Made by a program: the position numbers and the translations under genes. From Pseudomonas aegrilactucae (lineage in GTDB: Bacteria; Pseudomonadota; Gammaproteobacteria; Pseudomonadales; Pseudomonadaceae): a DNA stretch of 56,240 nt. Location of the stretch: the NCBI RefSeq assembly GCF_019168305.1, contig NZ_JAHTBI010000095.1:1-56240 (forward strand). The letters are read 5' to 3'. Shown piece after piece: positions 26,252-36,686 of the stretch; positions within the stretch are counted from its first letter, which is position 1; the number at the start of each line of letters is the position of its first letter. The notes under the pieces are model-generated. The model was not told the origin of the DNA and did no database searches. It was given only the letters and a program-made list of their open reading frames with translations.

Positions 26252-28144
26252 ATGACCAAAAACCTGAAGTTCAGCCACAAGATTCTGCTGGCCGCCGCCC
26301 TCGTGGTCGCCGTGGCATTCACCTGTTTCATCCTGTTCAACGACTACCGTCAGCGCCAATCGCTGCGCGCCAATACCGAAGCCTCGCTGCAGGAACTGGG
26401 CAGCCTGACCACCGGCAATATCCAGACCTGGCTCCAAAGCCGTATCCAGCTGCTGCAGTCGCTGGCCCAGCAGGTGGCGGTGGATGGCGCGGGCAAGCCG
26501 AGCCTGGACCGCAGCCTGGCGCTGCCGGTGTACGCCAGCAACTTCGCGCTGACCTACTTCGGCGGCCAGGACGGCAGCATGCAGTCGATACCGGTGGGCA
26601 ACCGCGCCGCCGACTACGACCCGCGGGTACGCGGCTGGTACAAGGCCGCCAACGACGCCGGGCGCACCATCGTCACCGAGCCGTATATCTCGGCGTCCAT
26701 GAGCAAGCTGGTCATCACCATCGCCACCCCGGTGCAGCAGGGCGGGCGCCTGGTTGGCGTGAGCGGCGCCGATACCGACCTTGCCACCATCAGCACGATC
26801 ATCAACTCGCTGAACTTCGACGGCCACGGGCAAGCGTTCATCGTCAACGGCGCGGGCAGGATCCTGATCCATCCCGACAGCAAGCTGGCCCTCAAGAGCC
26901 TGGCCGAGGTGTACCCACAGGGCACGCCGCAACTGGGCAGCGGGCTGAAGGAAGTCGAGGTGGACGGGCGCAAGCAGTTCATCACGTTCACCCAGGTCAA
27001 CGGCGTGCCGTCGGCCGACTGGTACGTGGCGCTGGTGGTCGACCAGGACTACGCCTTCGCCATGCTCAGCGAGTTCCGTACCTCGGCGATCATCGCTACG
27101 TTGATCGCCGTGCTGATCATCATCGCGCTGCTGGGTGTGCTGATCCGCGTGCTGATGGAACCGCTGCACGTGATGGGCCGTGCCATGCACGACATCGCCG
27201 AAGGCGAAGGCGACCTGACCAAGCGCCTGCGCATTCATGCGCATGACGAGTTCGGCATGCTGGGCAAGTCGTTCAACCGCTTTGTGGAGCGCATCCACGA
27301 TTCGATCCGCGAAGTGTCCTCGGCAACCGGCCAGGTCAACGAAGTGGCACTGCGCGTGGTCAGCGCCTCCAATGCCTCGATCCACAATGCCGACCAGCAG
27401 AGCGGTCGTACCAGCAGCGTGGCGGCGGCGATCAACCAGCTGGGCGCCGCTGCCCAGGAGATCGCGCAGAACGCCGCCCTCGCCTCGCAGCATTCCAGCG
27501 AGGCGCGCAACCAGGCTGCCGACGGCCAGGACGTGGTCAACCAGACCATCGCGGTGATGAACCAGCTGTCGGCCAAGATCAGCGACTCATGCACCAACAT
27601 CGAGATGCTCAACGCCAACACGGTGAACATCGGGCAGATCCTTGAAGTGATCAGCGGGATTTCCCAGCAGACCAACCTGCTGGCGCTCAACGCGGCGATC
27701 GAGGCGGCGCGTGCCGGTGAAGCCGGGCGCGGCTTTGCGGTGGTGGCCGATGAAGTGCGCAACCTGGCGCACCGCACCCAGGACTCGGCGCAGCAGGTGC
27801 AGAAGATCATCGAAGAGCTGCAGGCCGGTGCCCAGGTGGCGGTCAGCACCATGACCGAGAGTCAGCGCCAGAGCCAGCACAGCGTGGGCATCGCCAACCA
27901 GGCCGGTGAACGGCTGGGCAGCGTGACCCTGCGCATTGGCGAGATCGACGGGATGAACCAGTCGGTGGCGACGGCGACCGAAGAGCAGACGGCCGTGGTC
28001 GAGTCGATCAATGTCGACATTACCGAGATCAATACGCTGAATCAGGAAGGGGTGGAGAATCTGCAGGCGACGTTGCGGGCCTGCAATGACCTGGAGAGCC
28101 AGGTGGATCGCTTGAAGCACCTGGTGGGCAGCTTCAGGATCTAG
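26252..28144 (+). CDS. Methyl-accepting chemotaxis protein with dCache_1 sensor
   Basis: Chemoreceptor of 630 residues from the ATG at 26252; in-frame sequence further upstream overlaps the lipoprotein gene and is not credible. TM1 is ~11-30, a periplasmic double Cache domain is ~35-275, then TM2, HAMP and signalling domain. The sensor carries most of the amino-acid-binding signature of PctA-type receptors: Y122, R127, W129, Y130, Y145 and D174. The Asp expected at 147 is Ser. The tip TNLLALNAAIEAARAGEAG is intact. It ends at a REP doublet. Ligand unknown. Confidence 0.92.
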   Translation: MTKNLKFSHKILLAAALVVAVAFTCFILFNDYRQRQSLRANTEASLQELGSLTTGNIQTWLQSRIQLLQSLAQQVAVDGAGKPSLDRSLALPVYASNFALTYFGGQDGSMQSIPVGNRAADYDPRVRGWYKAANDAGRTIVTEPYISASMSKLVITIATPVQQGGRLVGVSGADTDLATISTIINSLNFDGHGQAFIVNGAGRILIHPDSKLALKSLAEVYPQGTPQLGSGLKEVEVDGRKQFITFTQVNGVPSADWYVALVVDQDYAFAMLSEFRTSAIIATLIAVLIIIALLGVLIRVLMEPLHVMGRAMHDIAEGEGDLTKRLRIHAHDEFGMLGKSFNRFVERIHDSIREVSSATGQVNEVALRVVSASNASIHNADQQSGRTSSVAAAINQLGAAAQEIAQNAALASQHSSEARNQAADGQDVVNQTIAVMNQLSAKISDSCTNIEMLNANTVNIGQILEVISGISQQTNLLALNAAIEAARAGEAGRGFAVVADEVRNLAHRTQDSAQQVQKIIEELQAGAQVAVSTMTESQRQSQHSVGIANQAGERLGSVTLRIGEIDGMNQSVATATEEQTAVVESINVDITEINTLNQEGVENLQATLRACNDLESQVDRLKHLVGSFRI

Positions 28145-28162
28145 TGTGACTGTGCCGACCTC

Positions 28163-28234
28163 TTCGCTGGCAAGCCAGCTCCCACAAGGAAATGAGGTGT
28201 ACACAAAACCTGTGGGAGCCGGCTTGCCGGCGAA
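28163..28234. repeat. REP doublet (REPIN-like) 6, short spacer
   Basis: Inverted REP copies with a spacer of only 24 bases; the right copy has GCCGGC variants. Between the convergent chemoreceptor and DUF924 genes. It is the only doublet here without a 33-34 base spacer. Confidence 0.85.
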
Positions 28235-28258
28235 GGGGCCGACAAGTCGGTCGCACAA

Positions 28259-28855
28259 TCAGAACCGTGAACCCGGCTCCAGCAGAAAATCCATCTCTTC
28301 ATCGGTGCTCGGGCGGTTCAGCAGCAGGTTGCGGTGCGGGAACCGGCCGAACCGCGCAATCACGCGCTGGTGCTGCTCGGCATAGTCGAGGAACCCCTCG
28401 AACAGGCGCCGATCGCTGTCAGGCTGCGCATCCAGCAACAGCTGGTAACGCTCGATGCTGATGTTCTGCCAGTCCAGCACCTCGGCATGCTCCAGCACCA
28501 ACAGGATGAACACCCGCTGGATCGGCAGCAGCTGGTAATCCCAGGCCTTGTCCAGGCCCTGCATCACCAGCACCTGCGCCCGCCGGTCGCCATCGAAGGC
28601 ATGCTGGGTGTCACGGTGGATCATGCGCGGCAGCTGGTCCAGCAGCAGGACCAGGCCCAGCCACCCCTGCGGGCACACCAGCCATTCGTCCAACCCACCC
28701 GCCAGGGCCTGCTCCGCCAGCTCGCCGAAGCGCTCGCGCGCCTCGTCGTCGTGGTGCTTGCCGAACCACAGCGTGCTCTTCTCGTCAGCCACGGCCTGGG
28801 GGCTGTTGCCCCAGCCGAACCACCATTCCAACAACGGCTGCCAAGGTGCGAGCAT
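28259..28855 (-). CDS. DUF924 family protein
   Basis: 198-residue helical cytoplasmic protein of the DUF924 family (tetratricopeptide-like fold). Family marks are WFG near the start, LVLLLDQLPRMIHRDTQHAFDGD and ILLVLEHAE. The biochemical role is not known. It begins only 3 bases after the fbp stop on the minus strand, so the two are co-transcribed. Confidence 0.88.
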   Translation of the reverse strand: MLAPWQPLLEWWFGWGNSPQAVADEKSTLWFGKHHDDEARERFGELAEQALAGGLDEWLVCPQGWLGLVLLLDQLPRMIHRDTQHAFDGDRRAQVLVMQGLDKAWDYQLLPIQRVFILLVLEHAEVLDWQNISIERYQLLLDAQPDSDRRLFEGFLDYAEQHQRVIARFGRFPHRNLLLNRPSTDEEMDFLLEPGSRF

Positions 28856-28858
28856 GAT

Positions 28859-29869
28859 TTACTCCTGGTGATAACCCGTGACGCGCTCGACTTCCTGCCT
28901 GGAGCCCAGGAACACCGCCACACGCTGGTGCAGGCTCTCGGGCTGGATGTCGAGGATGCGCTGGCGACCGTCGGTAGAGGCGCCGCCGGCCTGTTCGATG
29001 ATGAACGACATCGGGTTGGCTTCGTACATCAGGCGCAGCTTGCCTGGCTTGGAAGGCTCGCGCGCATCACGCGGGTACATGAACAGGCCGCCACGGGTCA
29101 GGATGCGGTGCACGTCGGCCACCATCGAGGCGATCCAGCGCATGTTGTAGTTCTTTTTCAGCGGGCCGGTCTCGCCGGCCAGCAGCTCGCCCACGTAGCG
29201 GGTCACCGGGGCTTCCCAGTGGCGCTGGTTGGACATGTTGATGGCGAACTCGGCGGTGGTTTCCGGCACCTGGATGTTCTCGTGGGTCAGCACGAAGCTG
29301 CCCAGTTCGCGGTCCAGGGTGAAGCCCTTGACGCCGTTGCCCAGGGTCAGGATCAGCATGGTCTGCGGGCCGTAGATGGCGTAGCCGGCAGCCACCTGCT
29401 CGGTGCCTGGCTGCAGGAAGGCCTGCTCGTTCAGGCTTTCGTTCTGGCTCAGGTACTCGTTGGGGCAGCGCAGTACCGAGAAGATGGTGCCGACCGACAC
29501 GTTGACGTCGATGTTCGACGAACCGTCCAGCGGGTCGAATACCAGCAGGTAGGCACCTTTAGGGTATTTGCCCGGGATCTGGTAGGCGTTGTCCATTTCT
29601 TCGGAGGCCATGCCGGCCAGGTGGCCGCCCCACTCGTTGGCTTCGAGCAGGATGTCGTTGGAGATCACGTCCAGCTTCTTCTGGACTTCGCCTTGCACGT
29701 TTTCGGTGCCCATGCTGCCGAGCACGCCGCCCAGGGCGCCCTTGGACACGTTATGGCTGATTTCCTTGCACGCACGCGCCACCACTTCGATAAGGAAGCG
29801 CAGATCGGCAGGGGTGCTGTTGCTGCGGGTCTGCTCAATCAGGTAGCGACTCAGGGTAACGCGGGACAT
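28859..29869 (-). CDS. fbp: Fructose-1,6-bisphosphatase class I
   Basis: Gluconeogenic enzyme of 336 residues; hydrolyses fructose 1,6-bisphosphate to fructose 6-phosphate in the cytoplasm. The metal and substrate motif DPLDGSSN is at 112-119, and the Glu-rich upstream region (NVQGEVQKKLDVISND, EEMD) fits class I. The C-terminal active-site part (GGLFMYPRDAREPSKPGKLRLMYEANPM) is intact. The ATG follows an AGCC-rich leader with GGAG nearby. Followed at once by the DUF924 gene. Confidence 0.97.
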   Translation of the reverse strand: MSRVTLSRYLIEQTRSNSTPADLRFLIEVVARACKEISHNVSKGALGGVLGSMGTENVQGEVQKKLDVISNDILLEANEWGGHLAGMASEEMDNAYQIPGKYPKGAYLLVFDPLDGSSNIDVNVSVGTIFSVLRCPNEYLSQNESLNEQAFLQPGTEQVAAGYAIYGPQTMLILTLGNGVKGFTLDRELGSFVLTHENIQVPETTAEFAINMSNQRHWEAPVTRYVGELLAGETGPLKKNYNMRWIASMVADVHRILTRGGLFMYPRDAREPSKPGKLRLMYEANPMSFIIEQAGGASTDGRQRILDIQPESLHQRVAVFLGSRQEVERVTGYHQE

Positions 29870-29933
29870 GTAAGGCTCCGGAGGATGGGGGTAGTAAAAA
29901 ACCCACGCAGTTTACAGGGAGAGTGAAGCGCTA

Positions 29934-29991
29934 GCGAGCAATAGGACATGCTCGCCCGATCAGACGACACATTGGCCCGAAGGTTCAGGCC
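29934..29991 (-). terminator. Hairpins after glgP
   Basis: In the 143 bases between glgP and fbp, two stems are seen: GCGAGCA/TGCTCGC (29934-29955), and GGCCCGAA with its near-complement (29974-29991, one G-U pair). Neither has a clear T tract. Together they may end the glgP transcript. Confidence 0.4.
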
Positions 29992-30012
29992 CCCGGGCAA
30001 GGTGCCGACGGG

Positions 30013-32463
<2,451 letters not shown>

Positions 32464-32599
32464 ACGACGTCCTCGGGCAAGTTGACGAATTCGGATGGAG
32501 ATTTCTCAGCCTAGACGGTTCGACCGGGAGCGATAGCCCAGGTTCGCGTGTTTCTGTGCAAAAGCAGTACCGCTTGCACGCAAAGCCGGCAAATGGTTG

Positions 32600-32627
32600 T
32601 TCACATTTTGACCAACTCCGGTATGAT
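32600..32627 (+). promoter_or_regulatory. Probable sigma-70 promoter of the YkgJ-type gene
   Basis: TTCACA (32600-32605), a 16-base spacer and TATGAT (32622-32627) lie 35 bases before the ATG in the glgP-ykgJ divergent region. Confidence 0.5.
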
Positions 32628-32662
32628 CGCGCGCCCACAGAACATCTAATAACCTGAGCCTG

Positions 32663-33067
32663 ATGAAACCGACCCTGATTGCCGCCGCCGAACTCGACCG
32701 CCTGGACACCTGGCAGAGGTATGCCAGCCATATGTGCGGGGGCTGCGTATCCAGTTGCTGCACCTTGCCGGTGGAGGTCAAGCTCAACGACCTGATCCGC
32801 ATCGGTGTGGTGGACGAATTCGAAAAGGGCGAGCCGCCCAAGAACATTGCCAAGCGGTTGCAGAAGGATGGAATCGTGGAGCGCTTCAACCAGAAGTCCG
32901 GGATCTTCACCTTGCAGCGCATGAGCAATGACGATTGCCTGTACCTGGACCGCAAGACGCGCTTCTGCACCATTTACGACAAGCGCCCGGACACCTGCCG
33001 CAACCACCCCAGGATCGGCCCGCGGCCGGGGTATTGCGCGTACAAGCCCAAGCCTGCGGCACGCTGA
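32663..33067 (+). CDS. YkgJ-family cysteine-cluster protein
   Basis: 134-residue cytoplasmic protein of the YkgJ/UPF0153 family, which carries a conserved Cys cluster thought to bind zinc or an Fe-S centre. The N-terminal cluster is C25, C28, C32 and C33 (CGGCVSSCC). More Cys follow in NDDCLYL, RFCTIYDKRPDTCRNHP and GYCAYK. The reaction is unknown. A promoter-like -10 (TATGAT) lies just upstream. Confidence 0.9.
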   Translation: MKPTLIAAAELDRLDTWQRYASHMCGGCVSSCCTLPVEVKLNDLIRIGVVDEFEKGEPPKNIAKRLQKDGIVERFNQKSGIFTLQRMSNDDCLYLDRKTRFCTIYDKRPDTCRNHPRIGPRPGYCAYKPKPAAR

Positions 33068-33133
33068 AAACACCCTGCACCGACCATCGGAACGCGGGCG
33101 CTTGAAACGCCTGGGTGTTTGACGGCTCACAAA

Positions 33134-33181
33134 TGTTATGTTTACCTAACAAAATCCAATGAATGTTAGGTTTACGTAACA
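33134..33181. promoter_or_regulatory. Tandem palindromic operators of the hipBA-like pair
   Basis: TGTTATGTTTACCTAACA (33134-33151) and TGTTAGGTTTACGTAACA (33164-33181) share the form TGTTA-N8-TAACA, with centres 30 bases apart (same helix face). The second overlaps the proposed antitoxin ATG. A TTGACG -35-like hexamer starts at 33119. This is the layout expected for autorepression by HipB/HipA. Confidence 0.8.
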
Positions 33182-33432
33182 TGGAAAACTCCCTGATGTC
33201 GCAACGTATCGGCCGCAGCATCCAAGAGATGCGCAAGAGTCGCGGGATGACCAAGGTCGAGCTGGCAGAGCGCATTGGCATCACGCGTCAAAAACTCAGC
33301 GAGATCGAGCAAGGCTCCAGCACGGTTGCCATGTCCTATTACGACCGGGCATTGAACGCGCTTGGCGGCGAAGTCCGGATCATCGCCAAATCCTTGCCGA
33401 CGCTCGATGAACTGGAGGATGTATTCCGTTGA
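33181..33432 (+). CDS. hipB: HipB-like antitoxin (XRE/Cro HTH)
   Basis: About 83 residues, helix-turn-helix repressor and antitoxin. The HTH is clear (MTKVELAERIGITRQKLSEIEQG), followed by a short dimerisation strand with GGEVRIIAK. Three in-frame ATGs are possible: 33163 (inside the operator), 33181 (used here) and 33196. No strong ribosome site distinguishes them. The stop overlaps the hipA start. It probably binds the two palindromes just upstream and neutralises HipA. Confidence 0.88.
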   Translation: MENSLMSQRIGRSIQEMRKSRGMTKVELAERIGITRQKLSEIEQGSSTVAMSYYDRALNALGGEVRIIAKSLPTLDELEDVFR

Positions 33433-34634
33433 GCGCGCAGGACCTGCTTGTCTCGACACCGCAAGGCCCGGGCGGGCGAGTCTATCAAGCAAGCAATGGC
33501 GATTATGCCTTTCGCCACGACAGTGCGCTGGTGCCCGCCACAGCAATCAGCATGACCATGCCTGCGCGCCGAGAAGAGTATCGCTCACGCGACCTTCATC
33601 CGATCTTCCAGATGAACCTGCCTGAGGGCTATGTCCTGGAGGAACTGCGCAATCGCCTGGCCAAGGTCACCCCGCTCAACCCCATGCTGCTATTGGCCAT
33701 CTCCGGTCACAACAGCCCGATTGGCCGTGTGCGTGCGACCTCATCAGTCGTCGACAATTTTCTGCACGCCAGAGCCGACTCGGACGCCGGTGTACGACTG
33801 GATGAAATCCTCAGTTGGGATGGGACAGAAGATATATTCAACGACCTGGTTGATCGCTACATTCTTCGCTCTGGTATCTCGGGTGTGCAGCCAAAGGTTC
33901 TGGTGCCAGAAAAAGTCGATAGCCCCCTCAAGGCAACAGCAGCAACCGCTGACCTGATCGTCAAAAGTGGCAAGGGCAAATTCCCTCACATGGCGATCAA
34001 CGAGTACCTTTGCATGTCGATGGCGAGTGCTGCGGGCATCGCGACGCCGGAGTTCTACCTGTCCGCGGACAAGAACCTGTTCGTCATGCGCCGCTTCGAC
34101 AGAGACCGGGATTTGAATGCGCTTGGCTTTGAGGACATGGCGGTACTTATGGGTCTCGGCACCGCCGACAAGTACAGTAAAAGCTACGAGCATATTGCCA
34201 AGGCCATCGAGGTGTTCGTTGCGCCACTGAAGCAGCGCGAAAGCCTTCAGGCGCTGTTCGACATCGTCGCCTTGAGCTGCATCGTAGGGAACGGCGACGC
34301 CCACTTGAAGAATTTCGGCCTGATGTGTACCACCCCCAGTGCGAACGACGCCGTTCTGGCACCCGCGTATGACATCGTCAATACCACGACTTACCTGCCA
34401 GACGATTCTCTGGCGTTGAATCTGGATAACCAGAAATCCATTTTCGCCTCACGCCTCTCCATCCTGGCGTTCGGAAAACGCTGCCTGGTCGATGACCCAC
34501 GGGGCCGGATTCAGCAGCTTCTGCAAGCGGTGGAAGGAACACTTCTGCACGAGCTGGAACTGGTTGAAGCAGCGCCCGACGTTGCTGCCGCCATTCGTCG
34601 ATGTGCCTTACCCTACGAGCAGTCCTTCGGCTAG
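33429..34634 (+). CDS. hipA: HipA-like Ser/Thr kinase toxin
   Basis: 401-residue HipA-family kinase; E. coli HipA phosphorylates glutamyl-tRNA synthetase and causes dormancy. N-terminal HipA_N part is FQMNLPEGYVLEELRNRL. The regulatory loop is SGISGVQPKVL, the ATP-site Lys/Arg region is NLFVMRRFDRD, the catalytic loop VGNGDAHLKNFGLM, and the Mg-binding motif APAYDIV. All key parts look intact. The start is TTG at 33429, overlapping the antitoxin stop as TTGA, with GGAGG about 10 bases upstream. Base composition looks less GC-rich than neighbouring genes, which hints at acquisition. Confidence 0.9.
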   Translation: MSAQDLLVSTPQGPGGRVYQASNGDYAFRHDSALVPATAISMTMPARREEYRSRDLHPIFQMNLPEGYVLEELRNRLAKVTPLNPMLLLAISGHNSPIGRVRATSSVVDNFLHARADSDAGVRLDEILSWDGTEDIFNDLVDRYILRSGISGVQPKVLVPEKVDSPLKATAATADLIVKSGKGKFPHMAINEYLCMSMASAAGIATPEFYLSADKNLFVMRRFDRDRDLNALGFEDMAVLMGLGTADKYSKSYEHIAKAIEVFVAPLKQRESLQALFDIVALSCIVGNGDAHLKNFGLMCTTPSANDAVLAPAYDIVNTTTYLPDDSLALNLDNQKSIFASRLSILAFGKRCLVDDPRGRIQQLLQAVEGTLLHELELVEAAPDVAAAIRRCALPYEQSFG

Positions 34635-34646
34635 CCCCCTGCAGAA

Positions 34647-34661
34647 GCCGGCGTTGCCGGC
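34647..34661. repeat. Single REP-like hairpin
   Basis: GCCGGC-GTT-GCCGGC followed by GAAGG, just after hipA. It resembles a lone REP unit of a different sequence type from the eight doublets. Confidence 0.5.
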
Positions 34662-34682
34662 GAAGGCTGGCCCGCACAAACA

Positions 34683-34716
34683 AAAACGCCCCCGGCCTTT
34701 GGACCGGGGGCGTTTT
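34683..34716. terminator. Bidirectional terminator between hipA and typA
   Basis: A 13-bp perfect stem (AAAACGCCCCCGG / CCGGGGGCGTTTT) with an 8-base loop lies between the convergent genes. The A and T ends provide tracts on both strands. Confidence 0.93.
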
Positions 34717-34737
34717 CATTCAGCGAGGGCTAGAACA

Positions 34738-36558
34738 TCAAGCCTTGGCTTTCTTCGCAGCGCGGGTACGCTCGCTTTCGTCCAGGATCTTCTTGCGAAG
34801 ACGGATGGACTTAGGCGTGACTTCACACAGCTCGTCTTCCTGGATGTATTCCAGAGCCTGTTCCAGCGTGAAGCGAACCGGCGGAACCAGTGCGATGGTT
34901 TCGTCTTTGCCCGAAGCACGCATGTTGTCGAGCTTCTTGCCCTTGGTAGGGTTGACGCCCAGGTCGTTGTCGCGGCTGTTCTGGCCGACGATCTGACCGT
35001 TGTAGATCTCCTGGCCGTGCTCGACGAACAGCTTGCCGCGCGCCTGCAGGGTTTCCAGCGAGTAGGTCAGCGCCTTGCCGGTTTCAACCGAAACCAGTAC
35101 GCCGTTCTGACGGCCGGACATGTGGCCCGACTTCACCGGAGCGTAACGATCGAAGATCGAGGTCAGGATGCCAGCACCGTTGGTCAGGGTCAGGAACTGG
35201 TTACGGAAACCGATCAGACCGCGAGCAGGGATGTTGTATTCCAGACGTACACGGCCCTTGCCATCCGGCACCATGTTGGTCAGGTCGCCCTTACGCAGAC
35301 CCATCTCTTCCATGACCTTGCCCTGCGCTTCTTCAGGGATGTCGATGGTGACGTTTTCGAACGGTTCCTGCTTCACGCCGTCGACTTCACGGATGATCAC
35401 TTCCGGACGGCCCAGGGCCATCTCGAAGCCTTCGCGACGCATGGTTTCGATCAGTACCGAGAGGTGCAGCTCACCACGGCCGGACACCTTGAACTTGTCA
35501 GCCGAGTCGCCTTCTTCAACGCGCAGTGCAACGTTGTACAGCAGCTCTTTGTCCAGACGCTCCTTGATGTTGCGCGAGGTCACGAACTTGCCTTCTTTAC
35601 CGCAGAAGGGCGAGTCGTTTACCTGGAAGGTCATGGAAACGGTTGGCTCGTCGACGGTCAGCGGCTTCATTGCTTCGACGTTCAACGGGTCGCACAGGGT
35701 GTCGGAGATGAACAGCTCGTCGAAGCCGCTGATGCAGACGATGTCGCCGGCAGCTGCTTCTTCAACGTCGACGCGGTGCAGACCGTGGTGACCCATCAGC
35801 TTCAGGATGCGGCCTTTGCGCTCTTTGCCGTCGACGTCGATAGCCACCACCGGGGTGTTCGGCTTGACGCGACCACGGGCGATACGGCCAACGCCGATAA
35901 CACCCAGGAAGCTGTTGTAGTCCAGTGCCGAGATCTGCATCTGGAACGGGCCGTCACGGTCCACAGCGGGCGCTGGAACGTGATCGACAACCGCCTGGTA
36001 CAGCGCGGTCATGTCTTCGCCCATGGCGGTGTGATCCAGGCCGGCAATGCCGTTCAGGGCCGAGGCGTAGACAACCTGGAAGTCCAGTTGCTCTTCGGTG
36101 GCGCCCAGGTTGTCGAACAGGTCGAAGATCTGGTCCAGAACCCAATCAGGACGCGCGCCTGGACGGTCGACCTTGTTGATCACCACGATCGGACGCAGGC
36201 CGGCTTCGAAAGCCTTCTTGGTCACGAAGCGGGTTTGCGGCATAGGGCCGTCCTGAGCGTCGACCAGCAGCAGCACGGAGTCGACCATCGACATCACACG
36301 CTCTACTTCACCGCCGAAGTCGGCGTGGCCCGGGGTGTCCACGATGTTGATGTGGTAGCCGTTCCAGTTGATGGCGGTGTTTTTCGCCAGAATGGTAATG
36401 CCGCGCTCTTTTTCCTGGTCGTTGGAGTCCATCACGCGCTCGTCGTTGAGCTCGTTGCGCTCCAGGGTGCCGGATTGACGCAGGAGTTTGTCTACCAGGG
36501 TGGTCTTACCATGGTCAACGTGGGCGATGATGGCGATGTTGCGTAGATTTTCGATCAC
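34738..36558 (-). CDS. typA: Ribosome-associated GTPase TypA/BipA
   Basis: Translational GTPase of 606 residues linked to ribosome assembly and stress growth. G1 is AHVDHGKT at 12-19; other G motifs are DTPGHADF and VINKVDRP. The C-terminal part ends in the TypA-specific RLRKKILDES region. The start is GTG at 36558, giving the usual MIENLRNIAIIAHVDHGK N-terminus; the ribosome site is weak. A strong bidirectional terminator follows. Confidence 0.97.
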   Translation of the reverse strand: MIENLRNIAIIAHVDHGKTTLVDKLLRQSGTLERNELNDERVMDSNDQEKERGITILAKNTAINWNGYHINIVDTPGHADFGGEVERVMSMVDSVLLLVDAQDGPMPQTRFVTKKAFEAGLRPIVVINKVDRPGARPDWVLDQIFDLFDNLGATEEQLDFQVVYASALNGIAGLDHTAMGEDMTALYQAVVDHVPAPAVDRDGPFQMQISALDYNSFLGVIGVGRIARGRVKPNTPVVAIDVDGKERKGRILKLMGHHGLHRVDVEEAAAGDIVCISGFDELFISDTLCDPLNVEAMKPLTVDEPTVSMTFQVNDSPFCGKEGKFVTSRNIKERLDKELLYNVALRVEEGDSADKFKVSGRGELHLSVLIETMRREGFEMALGRPEVIIREVDGVKQEPFENVTIDIPEEAQGKVMEEMGLRKGDLTNMVPDGKGRVRLEYNIPARGLIGFRNQFLTLTNGAGILTSIFDRYAPVKSGHMSGRQNGVLVSVETGKALTYSLETLQARGKLFVEHGQEIYNGQIVGQNSRDNDLGVNPTKGKKLDNMRASGKDETIALVPPVRFTLEQALEYIQEDELCEVTPKSIRLRKKILDESERTRAAKKAKA

Positions 36559-36652
36559 TTGTGTATCTCGATCAGAGGATTCGGGTTGCCACCCAGTCTA
36601 GGCGGCGAATGTGAATGAACGGCGCTCAACGGGCCCGTCGGTCGGGAGGGCG

Positions 36653-36672
36653 ATGGCGGATACTGCCGCCAT
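36653..36672 (-). terminator. Hairpin after thiI
   Basis: ATGGCGG/CCGCCAT form a 7-bp stem with a 6-base loop, 15 bases beyond the thiI stop. No T tract, so only a possible transcript end. Confidence 0.35.
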
Positions 36673-36686
36673 ACAACCCCGGCGTC

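Noticed and set aside
34492..36546. 684-codon plus-strand frame across the hipA end and typA
   Set aside because: It crosses the strong bidirectional terminator and runs antisense to typA, a clear GTPase gene.
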